A stretch of DNA of 64,000 bases from Linderina pennispora (Eukaryota > Kickxellomycota > Kickxellomycetes > Kickxellales > Kickxellaceae): NCBI RefSeq assembly GCF_002104995.1, contig NW_024468249.1, forward strand, positions 682,001 to 746,000. The letters are read 5' to 3'. Below, piece after piece: positions 44,385-56,705 of the stretch. Made by a program: the position numbers and the translations under genes. Each line of letters starts with the position of its first letter. Positions within the stretch are counted from its first letter, which is position 1. The notes under the pieces were generated by a model. It had not been told where the DNA came from. It was given only the letters and a program-made list of their open reading frames with translations, and did not search any database.

Positions 44385-47345
44385 TTACACGATGGCATCC
44401 TCGTCGCCGCCGTTCTCACGGCGCACCTGGACGCGGGCAATGATCTCCTTGATTGACTCTTGCAGGATAATGACGTTTTCGAGGAACTCTGCGATGTTTG
44501 CGTCCTTGGGCGGCACGCTCAGCGCCTGCCAGTTGCCCGCCAGCGGGTTCGCCAGCATTGCCTGCCGGGTATTATGTGTGCTGTCATTGTCCTGACGTCT
44601 GGCTGGCGGATCCAGCGCGAGCGCGGCTCTCTGGACGCAGGCTGTCGCGGCGCACTGGCGGCGGGGGCAGGACATTGCGCACGTGCTCGAGACTGGCCGA
44701 TGAGAGGCCACGGTCGCGGCGTGGCGGATTGGCAGCCTCCAGCTCCAGATCCAGCGCGTCAGCGTCCTCAACAATGCCCATCAAGGCGTTGCGCGCGCGC
44801 CGTAGCCGACTGTCAAAGCCAGGAACTTCATTGCGCAGAACCTGCTGCTTGCTGTGCCAGCCCACTGATGACCACGTAGAGCGCAGGCGGCGTAGCACCA
44901 TGCGGCAACGCGCGTACTGCGTCCTGCAGCTCCTTGTCGAGGCCGAGGAACTGCGAGGCATCGGCGGCTAGAATTGCCGGTGCGCCGATGCAGATCGTTG
45001 CCGTTGCTGTTGCCGTCGCCGTCGCCGTCGCCGTCACTGTCGCTGTCAGCGGAGTCGCTGAGATTGCGCAGATTGTCAAGCCAGATCTGCCACGGCGACG
45101 CCAACACACCATCAATGAGCGACGCTAGGTTGAAGCCGAAGCCATGGATCGAGTGTGCGGTGGGGGCAGCCGACCAGCGCAGCCAGCACGCCGGTCAGCG
45201 CCAGATTGCATTCGCGCGGCTGTGCAAAGTACCGCGCCAGCAGGCCCATCAGCACGCGCACCACTGGGTCCGACTGCTTGACTCGCCAGCGGATGCGCGG
45301 CTTCGGCTTGCTGCTACAGGTTTCGGGGGCAGCGGTTGCTGGGGTTGCTGGCGGTCGCATCACGGCTTCCGAGTATTTGCGCGGACGCACTGCACGCTTG
45401 ACGCCGGGCGACGCCGATGCCGATGCCGATGCCGATGCCAGACTTGGCCATGGGCGACAGAGTGCCAGAGTGGGCGAGACGGTCGCGTGTGCGCTGCACT
45501 TCGGTTAGCGCGTCGATCTCGAAATGATACGCTTCGTGAGCCTCCCACTCGTGCGCTGCGTCCTCCAGGTACTCATCGTAGCCAATGACGAATGACTCGG
45601 GCACCAGCGCGCGCCGGTTCGACGGCTGCTGTGCGGCCTCACGCCGCCACGGGATATACAGCCCGTCGTGGTCGGGTCGAGCCGGCGAGCGGACCATTGC
45701 CCTCGAGCTGGCCCATCAACCGTGCGTACATTTCCAGCTCCTGGCGGTGCACGTCGATGGCCACGGTGCAGTTCATCATCCACACGTTGGTGCTGCCACT
45801 GGCGGCCACCTTCTCGAGCTCCACCAGGCGCGCGGCGTAGCGACAATGTCTGGATAGCACCAGCCGCAGGAGGTTGAGCGCGGCGATGACCGCGTCGGTC
45901 GAGACCGTCGACTGCAGATTTGTGTATATCAGATCACGCAATGTGAACGGCAGGCACGACTCCTGCCCGCCAGCGCTCGGCTCCTCTGTCAGGAATTCCA
46001 TGATGGCGGCAACCAGGTCCTCGTGGCGGGCAGTGGCGAGCATCAGCTCCAGATAGACCATGACTGCAATGCTGCTGCCGTCGGTGTCGGAGCTCTCCAG
46101 CAGGCTTGGGTAGAGGATCGCCCGCAAAAAGTGCTCGCGCAGATGCCGCAGGACCTCGCCGCAGATGGCCAGCGACGGGCACCGGAACAGCACCTCCTGG
46201 ACGAATCCCAGTAGCTGGGCAAACCATGCCAGGCGGCTGCGGAACTGCGGGCTGGTCGAGCTGATTGCCCCGCGGTCCTCACCGCGCTCGCCTGCGCCAC
46301 CGGCCGCGAAAATCGACGACTCAATGGCATTCTGCAGGTCGGCTGTGTAGCTCGGGAACGACTCAGGTACCACGGCCGCCGGGTTTCGCAGACAGCGTCA
46401 GGCTGCGCGGCAGCTGTGAGTACAGTGCGCCCAGACTAGCTGCCAATAGCGGAGCAAAGCCGCTGTCGTCGAGGATGAATCGCTCGAAGCGCCGTGGCGC
46501 CGCCATTCGAGGCCATGATCTCGGTCGTGGCCAGTTCCAGCAGGAACAGCAGGCTGGTGCGCGCGGTGTCGCCTGCCTTGCCCTCGATATGCACGAATCG
46601 CAACAGGTGCGAGAACAGGATGAACTCGTACATGGTGCTGGCTGTAGTGGTGGTGCAGTGGCAGTGGCTTCCCGCAGGCTCTCGACGCTGCGGTTCATCG
46701 CCGGTATCGAGTCAGACGACAGACAGCGCTGCTCCAGGCTGCGCAACCACCGCCGGTCCTGGAAAAAGATGTTTAGCAGCATCGGCTCGCCCCGGATCTT
46801 GCTGCACAGCGCGTACATCAAGTCGACAAACTCGTCGTCATACGCATGCATCTTCGCGTCGAACAGGCTGGCTGTTGACTGGCTAATGCCGTTGTTTTCT
46901 GTCTGGAGGTACGCTCGCAGCAGCGCCAGGATGGGGTTGTGGACGGCCTTCTGCACCAGCAGCTTGTCGTCGGTCAGATTGATAAACGTCGACAGGTTGC
47001 TAATCACCACACCGCGCACTCCCACCGGCACGTCGGCCTCGGCCAGTTTCACCAGGTCGTCGAGCACGTCATTGTCTAGCAGGTACTCCATGCAGGCACC
47101 GGTCGTCGAGTCGTCGGCATCTGCTTGGCGAATGTCCTCCTGCACCAGCAAGTCAACCATTACGCCCAATTGCGTGGGCAGCGGTGTCTGCCCTACCGAG
47201 AGGTCTCGCCATTTGGACTGGATAGTAGCAAATGTTCTGGACAGATTTCCAAGCCTTTTCGAATTTGGCCAAATGTGTAGCCGATGCTGTGGGTGGGGGT
47301 CTCTTGGGAGCAGCTAGGCCGGGTGAATTTAGCAAAGTACTCCAT
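44385..47345 (-). CDS. FHIP family protein (FTS-Hook-FHIP complex, FAM160-like)
   Basis: About 980 residues. The ATG at 47345 opens MEYFAKFTR. Next come KFEKAWKSVQNI and VMVDLLVQED, then CMEYLLDNDVLDDL and VPVGVRGVVISNLSTFI, the typical N-terminal armadillo-like fold of FHIP. The central block LLGFVQEVLFRCPSLAICGE and LLRLVLSRHCRYA fits the family. The C-terminal region ends in a helical segment (AEFLENVIILQESIKEIIA) and TAA 44385-44387. FHIP links early endosomes through FTS and Hook to dynein in fungi and animals. Several frame breaks occur (near 47215, 46640, 46500, 46370, 45700, 45380, 45110, 44850, 44600). The loop around 44985-45060 is an Asp/Ser/Asn/Gly-rich repeat. Confidence 0.78.
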
Positions 47346-47479
47346 TAGGAGGGGGATATAGTAATATTTGAGAGACAGACAGGAAGCAGAGAGAAAGAGG
47401 ATGGGAGGTTTAACGGAGTAGGGCGAGATTAAGTGTATGCACTTCGCAGCCAAAGCATCATTATGTATTTTTATCGCAT

Positions 47480-50400
47480 TCACAGCGAGCCACCCATCAT
47501 CGTGACCAGCTCCAGGCCAGACACAACCTGGTCGCCGTCCTTTGTCAGCGCCTTGACCGCGCTATCGGCAGAGTCCGAGCCAGCAGCCTGCTTGACGGCA
47601 GTCTTCAGGCAGCGGGCCCACATGGCCTTTGTCTGCTTGGAGTCCATGCCAAACATGTACCAGGCGCGGCGCTCGGCCTCCTTGCGCCAGCCGACCTGCA
47701 CGGTATGGCGCATAAACGCACCCTCGACCACCAGCGTCCGCGACGGGATCGGATGGTAGTACCGGGCATGGGCGCCCTCAGCGGCAAAATGCAGCGTGAA
47801 ATGGCCCGGCATCAATGGCCGGATCACAAAGCTGGCCGAGTTGGTTCCGCGGAAGCTCAGGCGCGGGCCGGGCAGAATGCTGACGACCTCGTAGCCAGAT
47901 GCGTTGACTGCACGGATGCTGATGGAGAACTTGCTGTCGGGCTCCGGGATCCGCACGGTGACGCGCAGCCAGGCCGGCGGGTCGGCGTTGAGCCGTGCGG
48001 GCAGACGGTCGCTGGAGGCATTGAACAGCAGGCCGTCGCGGAAGCCCGGGTCGCAGTACACATCCTCGATTTCCTGCGCGACCTGGTCGTCGGTCAGCGC
48101 AGGCGGCATTCGGGTCGTTGGCATCGCGCACCCACGTGATGTCGAACTCGGGCGCCGCTGGGCGCGCATCCGAGCTGGTCACGAGCCGGATGAGCCGCCA
48201 CCCGGTCGAAGATGGCCCGCAGGCTCTCGTGCGGCACCTCCATGATGGCCACCACGCGCGGCTGGTCGCGTTTGCGCAGCACATTGCCCTTGCGCTTGGC
48301 AGCGTATGGCTGGATCGTCGACCAGGGCTGCGCGGAACTTGGCTGCCAGGTCGCGGAAGGCCGCCTCGGGCTGGATCTCGTCGCGCAGCAGCGGGTTGTG
48401 CAGCTCGGTGTTGACGGTCATGATTGAGAACGCCAGCTTCACTGCCACGTCGGGCGACTCGGGCACGAAGAGGCCGGGCGTCACGTGCTCAGTGTTCTTC
48501 GCGTGCCAGTGCAGCGCAGCCACCTCCAGCAGGACACTGATGGCGCGCGGGTTGTTGGGCAGACGCACGTAGAACAGCGCCGACCGCAGGGCCTCGTCGA
48601 TGGGCACGCCGACCACATCGCAGCGGTCCAGGAAGGCGCTCCAGATCTGGCGGTGGAACAGCTTCTCCTGTTCGATCTCGTCCAGCGTCGGGTTCTCGTG
48701 CAGGTTCTCGCCCAGCACACCAGCGCCCAGGAACTGCCCCAGCTGGCGGCGGCTCAGCGCAGTGCAGCGGTATAGGAACCCGGCGATCAGCTCGGGCATC
48801 GGCTCGATGATGTTGCGGTTGATCAGATACACCACCGCCTCGCTGGTGTTCTTCTCAAACGTGAGGCAGGCGCGGCGGATGCGCTCCTCCTGGCGCAGCA
48901 GCCGCCGCTCCTCGGCCTCGTCGTCCTCGCCGAGCCGCTTCGAGCCGCCGTCGCGCGCGAACCGCAGCGATGCACCTGCCACCGGAATCGCCATGTGGAT
49001 ACGGAACCGCGCATCTGGCACACGCGTCGCATCGGCCGACGGCGGCAGCAGCACGCGCGTGTTCGCGTCGGCGCCGATCTTGGTCGTCACCACCAGCACA
49101 TCGCTGAACAGAAACAGGTACGTGTCGCCGCGCGCCTTCAGCCCCGAGTACACCCGGTACGCCGACCCGTGCAGCAGCAGCCGCCGCCCGGGCAGTGCCG
49201 GCGCCGGTGCCTCAGCCTCGGCCTGCCGTTCCTTGCGTCGCAGCGACCGTCTTGTGGCCGCATTCCACCGCTGCGGCTCGCGAGCCGGCTCTGCCTCTGG
49301 CTCTCCTTCCTCGTGCTCATCCACCGCGTAGTCCAGCATGACCACGTCCAGGGCCTGGTTGCGCACTGCATTCTTGACTCCGACCTTCTCGCCGACGCCG
49401 CCGCGCTTTGCCGTGCTGGGCGTGATGTTGCGTCTGGCTGCCATCGACGTGTGTCGCGACAGCACCGCCTGCACGCCCAGCAGCTGGTTGTGGACGCGCA
49501 GCAGCTCGTGCTCGCGCGTGCCTGGCGCTGTTCGTGAAACCAGCGCCGGCTGCCGCACGATGATCAATGGCTCCAGCGCCGCCCGGAACGGATCGCGTCG
49601 CACGCGCAGCGGCACCGGCGGCGGCAGATTGTAGGCCACAAGGTGCATGTCCAGGTCGGGTCGCTTGGCCGCGCGCTTACGCTCGCGCGCAGGCCGGGCA
49701 CTGCCCAGCACCATGCGCTCGGCCCTGCGCGTCACGTGTGCAGACCTGCGTCTTCGTCAGCGTGACGGTGCGCGCGGCCTTCCGCTGCAGCTCGCGGTAC
49801 GACACCTCCCGGGTCTCAGGCACCGGCGCCAGCTCCGGCAGCGAATTTGACCGCTTCGCCCGGGCGCCGGCGTCCTGCAAGCGCAGCCGGCGATGTCTCG
49901 GCCACCACAATCTGGCCCTTGCCCGGCTGCAGCCGCACGCTCTGTCGCCGCCCCACTGCCCGCAGCAGCGACGCCTTCGCCGGCGAAATTCCTGGCGCCC
50001 GCGGTCGCGCCGGCGCCTGGGCCGGTCCGTCCGGTGTGCCCTTGCGATGCGGGGCTGCCGGATCGCGTGCACGGTAGTACCCGCGTGGCGACTTTGGGTG
50101 GCTGTCCTGCGCCAGCTGCTGCAGGATCTCCTGCGGGTGCACCGCCAGGTCGCCCAGCTCCAGACCCGGCCGCGCCCGCGCCCGCTCCTGCGCCTGCACC
50201 TGCCGCACCGGTCGCACGCTGGGGGCCCCAGGCCGGTGTGCAAACAGTGCGACATCCTCGGCTGGGCCTGGCGACGTGGCCTTGGCCAGCGCCGGTCTGC
50301 TGGGCTCCGGCGCCCGCAGCGCCTGCAGAATTGACTCCTCGGCGTGCTCGTCAATCGTCGACACGCGTCTGGCTTTGAGCAGCTCCTCCTCCATCCACGT

Positions 50401-51587
50401 GCGCTGCACCAGCCGGTGCCGTGGCCGCGGCCGCACCGGTCCCGGGCTGCTCGGGCTTGGCCGGCTGAAAGTACCCGTCCATGGTCACCGCCGGCGTGCT
50501 GGTGCCCGGGCGCTGGCTTGGCCCAAGCCGGAACTGCTGGATAACATCCGGCTGCTCGCGCCTGTCGCCGTCACCCGCCGCCTTGCTCTTCTTCCTGTCC
50601 TCGCTGACGTACAGCTGGAACAGCTCCACCGTCAGCTGTCCGCACCAGCGCCTCCAGCGGTGACTCCACCAGGTCCGCCGTCAGCATGCTCTTGTTGTGC
50701 ATCTCGCCCAGATCCTCCAGCCCCACCAGGTCGCCCGACGACAGCGCCCGCCGCATCGCCCCCGCGTCGCCCGCCAGTCTCGGCCTCGGCTACCTCGGCC
50801 GCCTCTGTGTCGCGTCCGGCCCGCCGCTGGCCCGCAAAATACCGCCGCACAATCTCCTCGCCTGCAGCCTCGCGCACTGGCGACGCGCTCTCGCCGTTGC
50901 CCGGGTACCGTGGCCGTCCGGCCGGTCGCCCCAGCCATTGCGACTCAGCGGGAACCGTCCCAGGCTGTTCGGCGGATCAATCGGCGATTCCGCGTAGTCG
51001 TGCGGCGGCTCCACGCTCGCATACGAGTAGGTTGAGCCTGGCCGCTCCGTCCACGCTAGACTCGACGCCGAATCAAATGCCTCGCGGATCCCGCCCAGCG
51101 CAGCCCGCGGGCTCACAGACGGGCTCCCGGTGGTCTTGCTCCTGGGCCCCTGGAACGACCGCGACGTCTCGATCGCCAGCGGCGAGTTCGCCGTTATCCC
51201 GGCCGGCAGACTGCGCGGCTGGTCGTCCGATAATCCGTCCGGCGTCACCGGCGACCCCAATCCGCTCGACGTCGGGCTGTTGTCCGTCTCACGCCAGTAG
51301 CTTGGCAGCGGGTGGTACGCCTGCCGCGCCCCGCGCGCTACCAGCTTGCCCTTGCTGCCGCGCCCAATCCGCACCCCGCCCACTACTGTCGCTGGAGACC
51401 GCCGCCCTGTGTCCCCCGCGCCCTCGTCCTCGTATGGCGCCGAAAACGCACTGCTTAGCAGCGCATTCGCCGTCTCCCGCGGCGCTGACGACCCTCCCGA
51501 TTGGCCCTCATCTTGCCCGGCGTCAACGCTTTTGCTTCGCGTAAATATACGCAGAGGCGAATGCCCGTCTGACCCGCTGTCACCCAT
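47480..51587 (-). CDS. Sec7-like protein lacking the catalytic glutamate, with an upstream PH-like region
   Basis: About 1,365 residues from ATG 51587. The first 600 are Ser/Pro-rich and disordered. A PH-like segment follows (LLLHGSAYRVYSGLKARG, then TYLFLFSDVLVVTTKIG). The Sec7 fold follows: ALSRRQLGQFLGAGVLGEN, then YVRLPNNPRAISVLLE, then VNTELHNPLL. The last is the conserved second Sec7 motif. In the first motif, Arf exchange factors have PGEAQ; here it reads PNNPR, so the Glu finger is absent. This part lies in one unbroken frame (48179-49735). C-terminal to it are FDITWVRDANDPN and a beta-rich domain (AWLRVTVRIPEPDSKFSISI). Frame breaks occur elsewhere (near 50900, 50630, 50440, 49800, 48285, 48110). 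It may be a regulator rather than an Arf GEF. Confidence 0.75.
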
Positions 51588-52291
51588 GGTGTCAAGGGAG
51601 TGTGTCGCTCTGCAACTTTCGTCAATATCAAATAGAATATAAAGGGGCTTTGGAGGGAAAGTAGACAGAGGACTGCTTCAATTGAAAAGGAAAAATGGCA
51701 AGAGAAATGAAAACAAAAAATACTGAGAAAAAGAAGAAAATAAACGAGCAGCTCGAAAAATTGTTGGAAAGAGGACCACTACTGACTGCCATTCGTCCAT
51801 TCTCCTCCCTCGGTTTCTTTTTTTTTTTTTTTTTTTTTCCAAAATGTTTGTTCTGCCAACATGGAATCCTTTTTTCTGGCCAGCCTAGAGCCTGGTTTGC
51901 GTCCTGCATCGAGGCAATGTACCATGCACGTTGTTTTCCTGTCTGTCTAGACATGCTCGCTATGGCAAGTGCGAGAAATACATACGTGCCCCCGTCAAGG
52001 AGCACTGTCAAGCCAGCCTCCGATGTCTGGGATGACATCCAATTACTGGTCTGAGCTTTGTCCAGGTCATCATTACATCACCCGGGATTGCTGCCCCCTC
52101 GCACCAACAATGCGAGAGGATCTGTGCAGCAAGAGCTGCTGGTGTGCTGGTGGTACAGGAGATTCAGCCTCTGCCAGAACTCGTCAAAAAAGGAATGAAT
52201 TTTTTTAGTTAAAAGAAATCGGACCGATAGAGAAAAAGAAATGATGTAAAAGAAAGAACGGATTCCTATCCACGCCAGCTATCGAGCTTCA
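51588..52291. other. Intergenic region, 0.7 kb
   Basis: Promoter of the Sec7-like gene and 3' side of the LARP1 gene, both minus strand. It contains a 21-base T run. No gene is seen. Confidence 0.6.
51818..51838. repeat. Poly-T run of 21 bases
   Basis: Uninterrupted T tract, the longest homopolymer noticed in the window. Its length is probably unreliable given the homopolymer errors elsewhere. Confidence 0.85.
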
Positions 52292-55200
52292 TCATACCGA
52301 CGGCACAACCTGCTCGGCCGCTGCCAGCGCCTTCTGGTTCGTCGCCTCCTGCGTCTGGTGCGCAATCGAGTCCCGCCGCTCGCGGTTGGCGCGCTTGAAG
52401 TCGTCGACCGACTTGAACACCTCGAGGCGCTTGGACAAGCCCTCGTCGACCTTGAGCTCGCGCGTGCTCTTGTCCTTGCGGTAGTACAGGTACGCCCAGA
52501 ACTTCTCCAGCCCGTACAGCTCGCCCTGCTCCACATCCCACTTGGTCATCTCCTGGAAGTCCTCAAAGATCTCCTTGCGGAACTTCTTCTCCAGCCCATA
52601 CGAGTAGAACCGGAACAAGCACTCCAGCCCATACCGGTAGTTGCTCTTGGCATCCTCCAGCGCAAAGCCGCTTGAACTCCGAGTACATCTTCTTGTTGAA
52701 CGAGTCGCGCATAAAGTGCGACCAGAACCGGAACAGCGTGTTCATCTCCTGCGACTGCCCCACTCCCAGCCGCTTGCGCTCCTTCAGCGCCTTGGCGTGG
52801 TACCGGTAGTACTTGTGCTGCACAAATCCGTTCTCGCGCAGTCAGCTCGTGCGATGGGTGCTCGTGGTGCGCCCCATGGCTGCCCGCCATGTGCTGTTCC
52901 AGGTAGCTGCCCGTCGACGCGCTGCCCGTGAAGCTGGTGCCTGTGCGGTCAAGCGACTTGGACAGCTCCGCCTCGGCCGCCGTGTACGGCTGCGTGCCCA
53001 CGAGCCACCCAACCGGGGCCTGCGCCTGGTACTTGCGTGTGTCGCGGTACTTGCGCGGGAACCGCGGGCCGTTGCCCGGGCCAAACATCGGCGACTTGCC
53101 ATACGACCCGGCGCTGCCCACCGGCACCTGCTGCGCCTGCTGGCCGTCCTTCGCCGTGCACCGGCAGGAACCGCGCTGCCAGCCGCTTGCTGCCCTTGCG
53201 CCCGCGACGCCCGCCCTTGCCGCCCGCCTGCTCGTCGACCGGGATCGCCCGCGCGTTCTCCGCCTCGGCCACCTCGCGCTGGATCTGTTCTGCCACATCC
53301 AGCGTCGAGAACGACCCGGCTGCGCCAAGCGACTCGGGGCGCGTCCCGCTCGACTGCCCGCGCTCGCTGTTCAGCTTCGAGAACTCATCCCTGCTCACTG
53401 TGCTGACCTTGACGTTGCTGTGCCGGTCCTGCGACTGCTTGATCCGCAGGATCGCGCTCGTAGTGCTGCAGGCCCTCGTTGATGATATCGGCCAGATCGT
53501 CCTGCACCTGCTTGCGCTCGTACTGGTAGTGTGTGCGGTCGCGCGTGCGCTTCTGCGTCACAATCAGCAGCCGCGCAATCACGTCCTCATCGACATCGTC
53601 GTCTTCAGGAGTACCAGTCGTCGTCCTCGTCGTTGCTGCGGTAGTCGTAGTCGTACTGCCGCGATAGACGCCGGACTCTGGCGGTGCGTGCTGGTGTTGC
53701 GCCGCTGCTTGGTATTGCGGTTGCGGCTGTCCAGCTCCTCGTCCATCTGGAACAGGTCGTCGTCATCGTCGTAGCCCTGGCTGACTGGAGCCGGCTGGTG
53801 CGAAGACAGCGCCGGCAGCGTCGAGATGCGTCCCGACATGGACGACCAGCCAGCTGCGGTCGGCGGCAGGATGCCAACAGTCGGGATTGTCGGCTGTGTA
53901 GGCGGGAACGATGTCGCTGGAGTGTCCTCTATTGGGGGGGGGGGCAATGGCGGAATGCGAGGGAGCGCAGAGAAAGGGCGTGTAGGATCAGCGTGTGATG
54001 TTGTCAGTAAATGTTGGGTGATCGGAGTCTATCCTCTTTCGGGTTTCTAACCCCTTCCAGATTGGGCGGGAAATGCTGGCGTGGGAAGCCCCGATGTCCG
54101 TCACCGGACACAGAATGTGAGAGGGATGTGGTTGGGTGGGTATGTGTACATGTGGGATGCAGAATGTATATGTAATATGTATATAGTAGTAATGGCTTTT
54201 ATAAAACGGAGTGTATCGTCAGTGGTGGCGTCCATGTGCATATTAAAGGGGGTCACAGGGGAGACAGGGGAGGGGGAGACAGACACCCACGTGCGCGGGT
54301 ATTTCATCTGCAGACGGACGGGAATCGAATGATGGATAGTGTTGATAAAGCGCCATTCTTCCTTTCTCATCCTCCGTGTTTGCATTTCTGTGGCCAGACA
54401 GAAGAGTCGAGGGGAGGGAGCGCAAGACCCAGTCTAGACCATCCCAAAGATTGCCCTCAAAACTGTATCAAATGGCGCTCTGCGCATAATCTGCCTGGCG
54501 ATAAATAGAAATGAAGCCGGAAGATGGAAAAAAGCGATGGCACAAGCGAAAAGAGCGGTGTGGTCGGTGTAAAGGGTGTGGAGGGGATGTGAGAAAATGA
54601 CAGGCAAATGTCGAGGATAGGAGGGGGGAAGTGAGTAAATGAGGGCAGCCAGTGCACATAAGGTGGTATGCAAGCGGGAGAGGGGGTGAGAGGGAGGTAT
54701 GGCGAAAAAATTGTCAATGCGATGGTGATGAGGATGTTGGGAAGGGGGATGGATGGGGTTCACTCACTTTTCAGCGCATCATTCTGCTGCTTCTGCTGCT
54801 GGACGACCTCCTGCTTCGGGAAGAGCCACGTCTTCCAGTCCTTCTGCTTCCGGACGCGGTCGCGGGCCGCGTTCAGCACGACTTCGGTCGACGAGTCCAG
54901 CGCGCTGCGGATCAGATCCAAGTCCTCGGTCGCCTTCTTCACCCGGTTGAACTCCGAGATCAGCTTCAGCGGCACATAGCCGTCGGGGTCCATCTGCGTG
55001 CGGAAGAAGATGTCCTTGCACAGGTTGTCTACACTAAAGTAGTACTCGACCTGCGCCTTGACAAACTGCTTCACCGACTCCTCGTCGCCCGGCACCGGCA
55101 CCGGCAGAGGGGCCGGCACAAAGTTGCCCGGCTGGACGTTGCCCTTGCCATGGTAATGGCTTGGGGCATGGCCCGCCGTGCGCTGCTGCTGGTGGTGGTT

Positions 55201-56705
55201 AGGCCCGCTGCCTGTCCGGCGTCCCTGCTGGTTGCTATGGCTTTGGCCGCGGCCCGCGACCACGTCCACGGCCGCTGCTCCGCGACTGGCGCTGGCTCTG
55301 CTGGGTGCTGCCCTCAGCCTGGCTTCCGTTTGTGTGCGCCTTGTGCGCGCCCTTACCGTGGCCCTTGTGCTGCGGCTTGCCGTCGCTATCCGACGACTTG
55401 CCGTCGGTCTTGGCCTGTTTGCTGCCGTCCTTCGGGTGGCGGTGGCCAGCGGCGTTGCTAGTGCTGCTGCCGCGGTTACCGCCAGTCTGCTGCTTGGGCT
55501 GGCGGTGGGCATTCGACGCTGCGGTAGCATTCTTGGGCTTCGGGTACTGGATCTCGGCATCCAGCGGCTGCCACTTGCCCTTGCTGCTGCCCTTACCGGC
55601 AGCCTTCTTGGCCGTCTCGCCCTGCTGTGGCGGCGACGACGGGTGGTGATTCAAATGGCTCTCGGTGGCGGCTGCCGCAGCTGTCGCTGGATCGGGCCAG
55701 TTATCCGGATCCGCTGACGCAGGGTTGACCTTCTTGGCTACATTATTGAGAACGATGGGGGTATTGTGAGCATAGCTGCAGGGAGGAATGACCTGGCCAT
55801 TTACTAGGCACAGATAGAGTTGGGTGTGCTTGCCGCGCCCAGGGCCGCTGCCATTGCGGCCGGTGGACAAAGGAAAAGCGCCTAATACCACGGCTGGTAG
55901 GGGATAGGCAGCAGCCAGCAGCAGCAACGAGTGTGTGGAGGGAGGTGTTTATTTGCAGCACACGGGCTCCCACTCAGCTATTTTCTCAGCTGATACGACT
56001 GAGCAGCAGGCGTTATGCAAAAGGAGTGGTGCTGGTGTTGCAGCCTGGGACAGGGGGCAGGAAAATTTTTCCCAATACAACCCATGAAGAGAACGACAGT
56101 CCGTGGCAAGAGCACGCTTTGCAGGCGAAAAAAAAGCGGGCCCTGATGCTGCCTGGTGTGGCTACTCTGGCTACCGGCTAAGCCATTGCAAAGGAAGCGA
56201 ATGATTCGCAAAGCCGACACCAGCCATCCCAGGGCGACGAGCAAAGTCGGACACAGAACCCCCGCGAGCTAGGCGGCAATTTGCGATTGGGGAGGCAAGG
56301 ACCAAAAGCCGGCCTGAATCGGCAAGAGAGGAGGGTGACGGCCTGGCTCCGGCTGCGTCGCGAATCCTTCTCCGGGGTTCTGAGCTGCAAACTGGTGCCC
56401 ACCAACAGGATTAAGCCAAAAAATAAAAAGGTGCTCCTTTTTCTGGCATGTGCGACGCTCGAACCACAGGAAGCACCCATAGATAGTGGCCACTGTGCAC
56501 GACGGACAGATAACAAACACTGTGCGCACTTACCGTCAGCCGAAGCCGCCTGGCCAGGCACCTTCCACACGTTCGTTGAGGCGGTCTGATTCGCGGCCCC
56601 GCTGGGCTGTGCTGCCGCTGTCGACGGCGCCGACTGCTGCTCGTCGATTTCCTTGTTATCAACAGCCTTGCCTGCGGTCACAGGTGCGGCGGTGGACGGA
56701 GACAT
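52292..56705 (-). CDS. LARP1: La-related protein 1 (LARP1), La module plus DM15 repeats
   Basis: Three exons: 56705-56534, 55737-54768 and 53928-52292, joined in phase 1 both times. The N-terminus is low-complexity. Exon 2 carries the La winged-helix motif ([33 protein letters not shown], then KDWKTWLFP). Exon 3 ends in DM15 repeats: [32 protein letters not shown] and [17 protein letters not shown], the LARP1 signature. LARP1 binds mRNA 5' ends and TOP mRNAs and is controlled by TORC1 in animals; DM15 binds the cap. The middle holds acidic and Arg/Gly/Lys-rich stretches. Frame breaks are confined to exon 3 (near 53640, 53450, 53180, 52830, 52670) and the 3' part of the first linker (near 55270). 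The stop is TGA 52292-52294. Confidence 0.9.
53929..54767 (-). other. LARP1 intron 2, 839 bp
   Basis: GTGAGT donor after NDALK and an AATAG acceptor before DTPATSF; phase 1. It contains a C-run (G-run on plus strand, near 53933-53944). No coding sequence or RNA was recognised inside. Confidence 0.75.
55738..56533 (-). other. LARP1 intron 1, 796 bp
   Basis: GTAAGT donor after QAASAD and a TAG acceptor before [10 protein letters not shown]; phase 1 (G|CC). No coding sequence or RNA was recognised inside. Confidence 0.75.

Noticed and set aside
44985-45065. GTTGCCGTCGCC-type repeat in FHIP as a minisatellite of interest
   Set aside because: It encodes an Asp/Ser/Gly-rich loop within the gene and is ordinary low-complexity coding sequence.
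31524-56533. Homologous mobile introns of equal length (795 and 796 bp)
   Set aside because: Reading the two introns side by side shows no shared sequence beyond the splice sites, so the equal length looks like chance.
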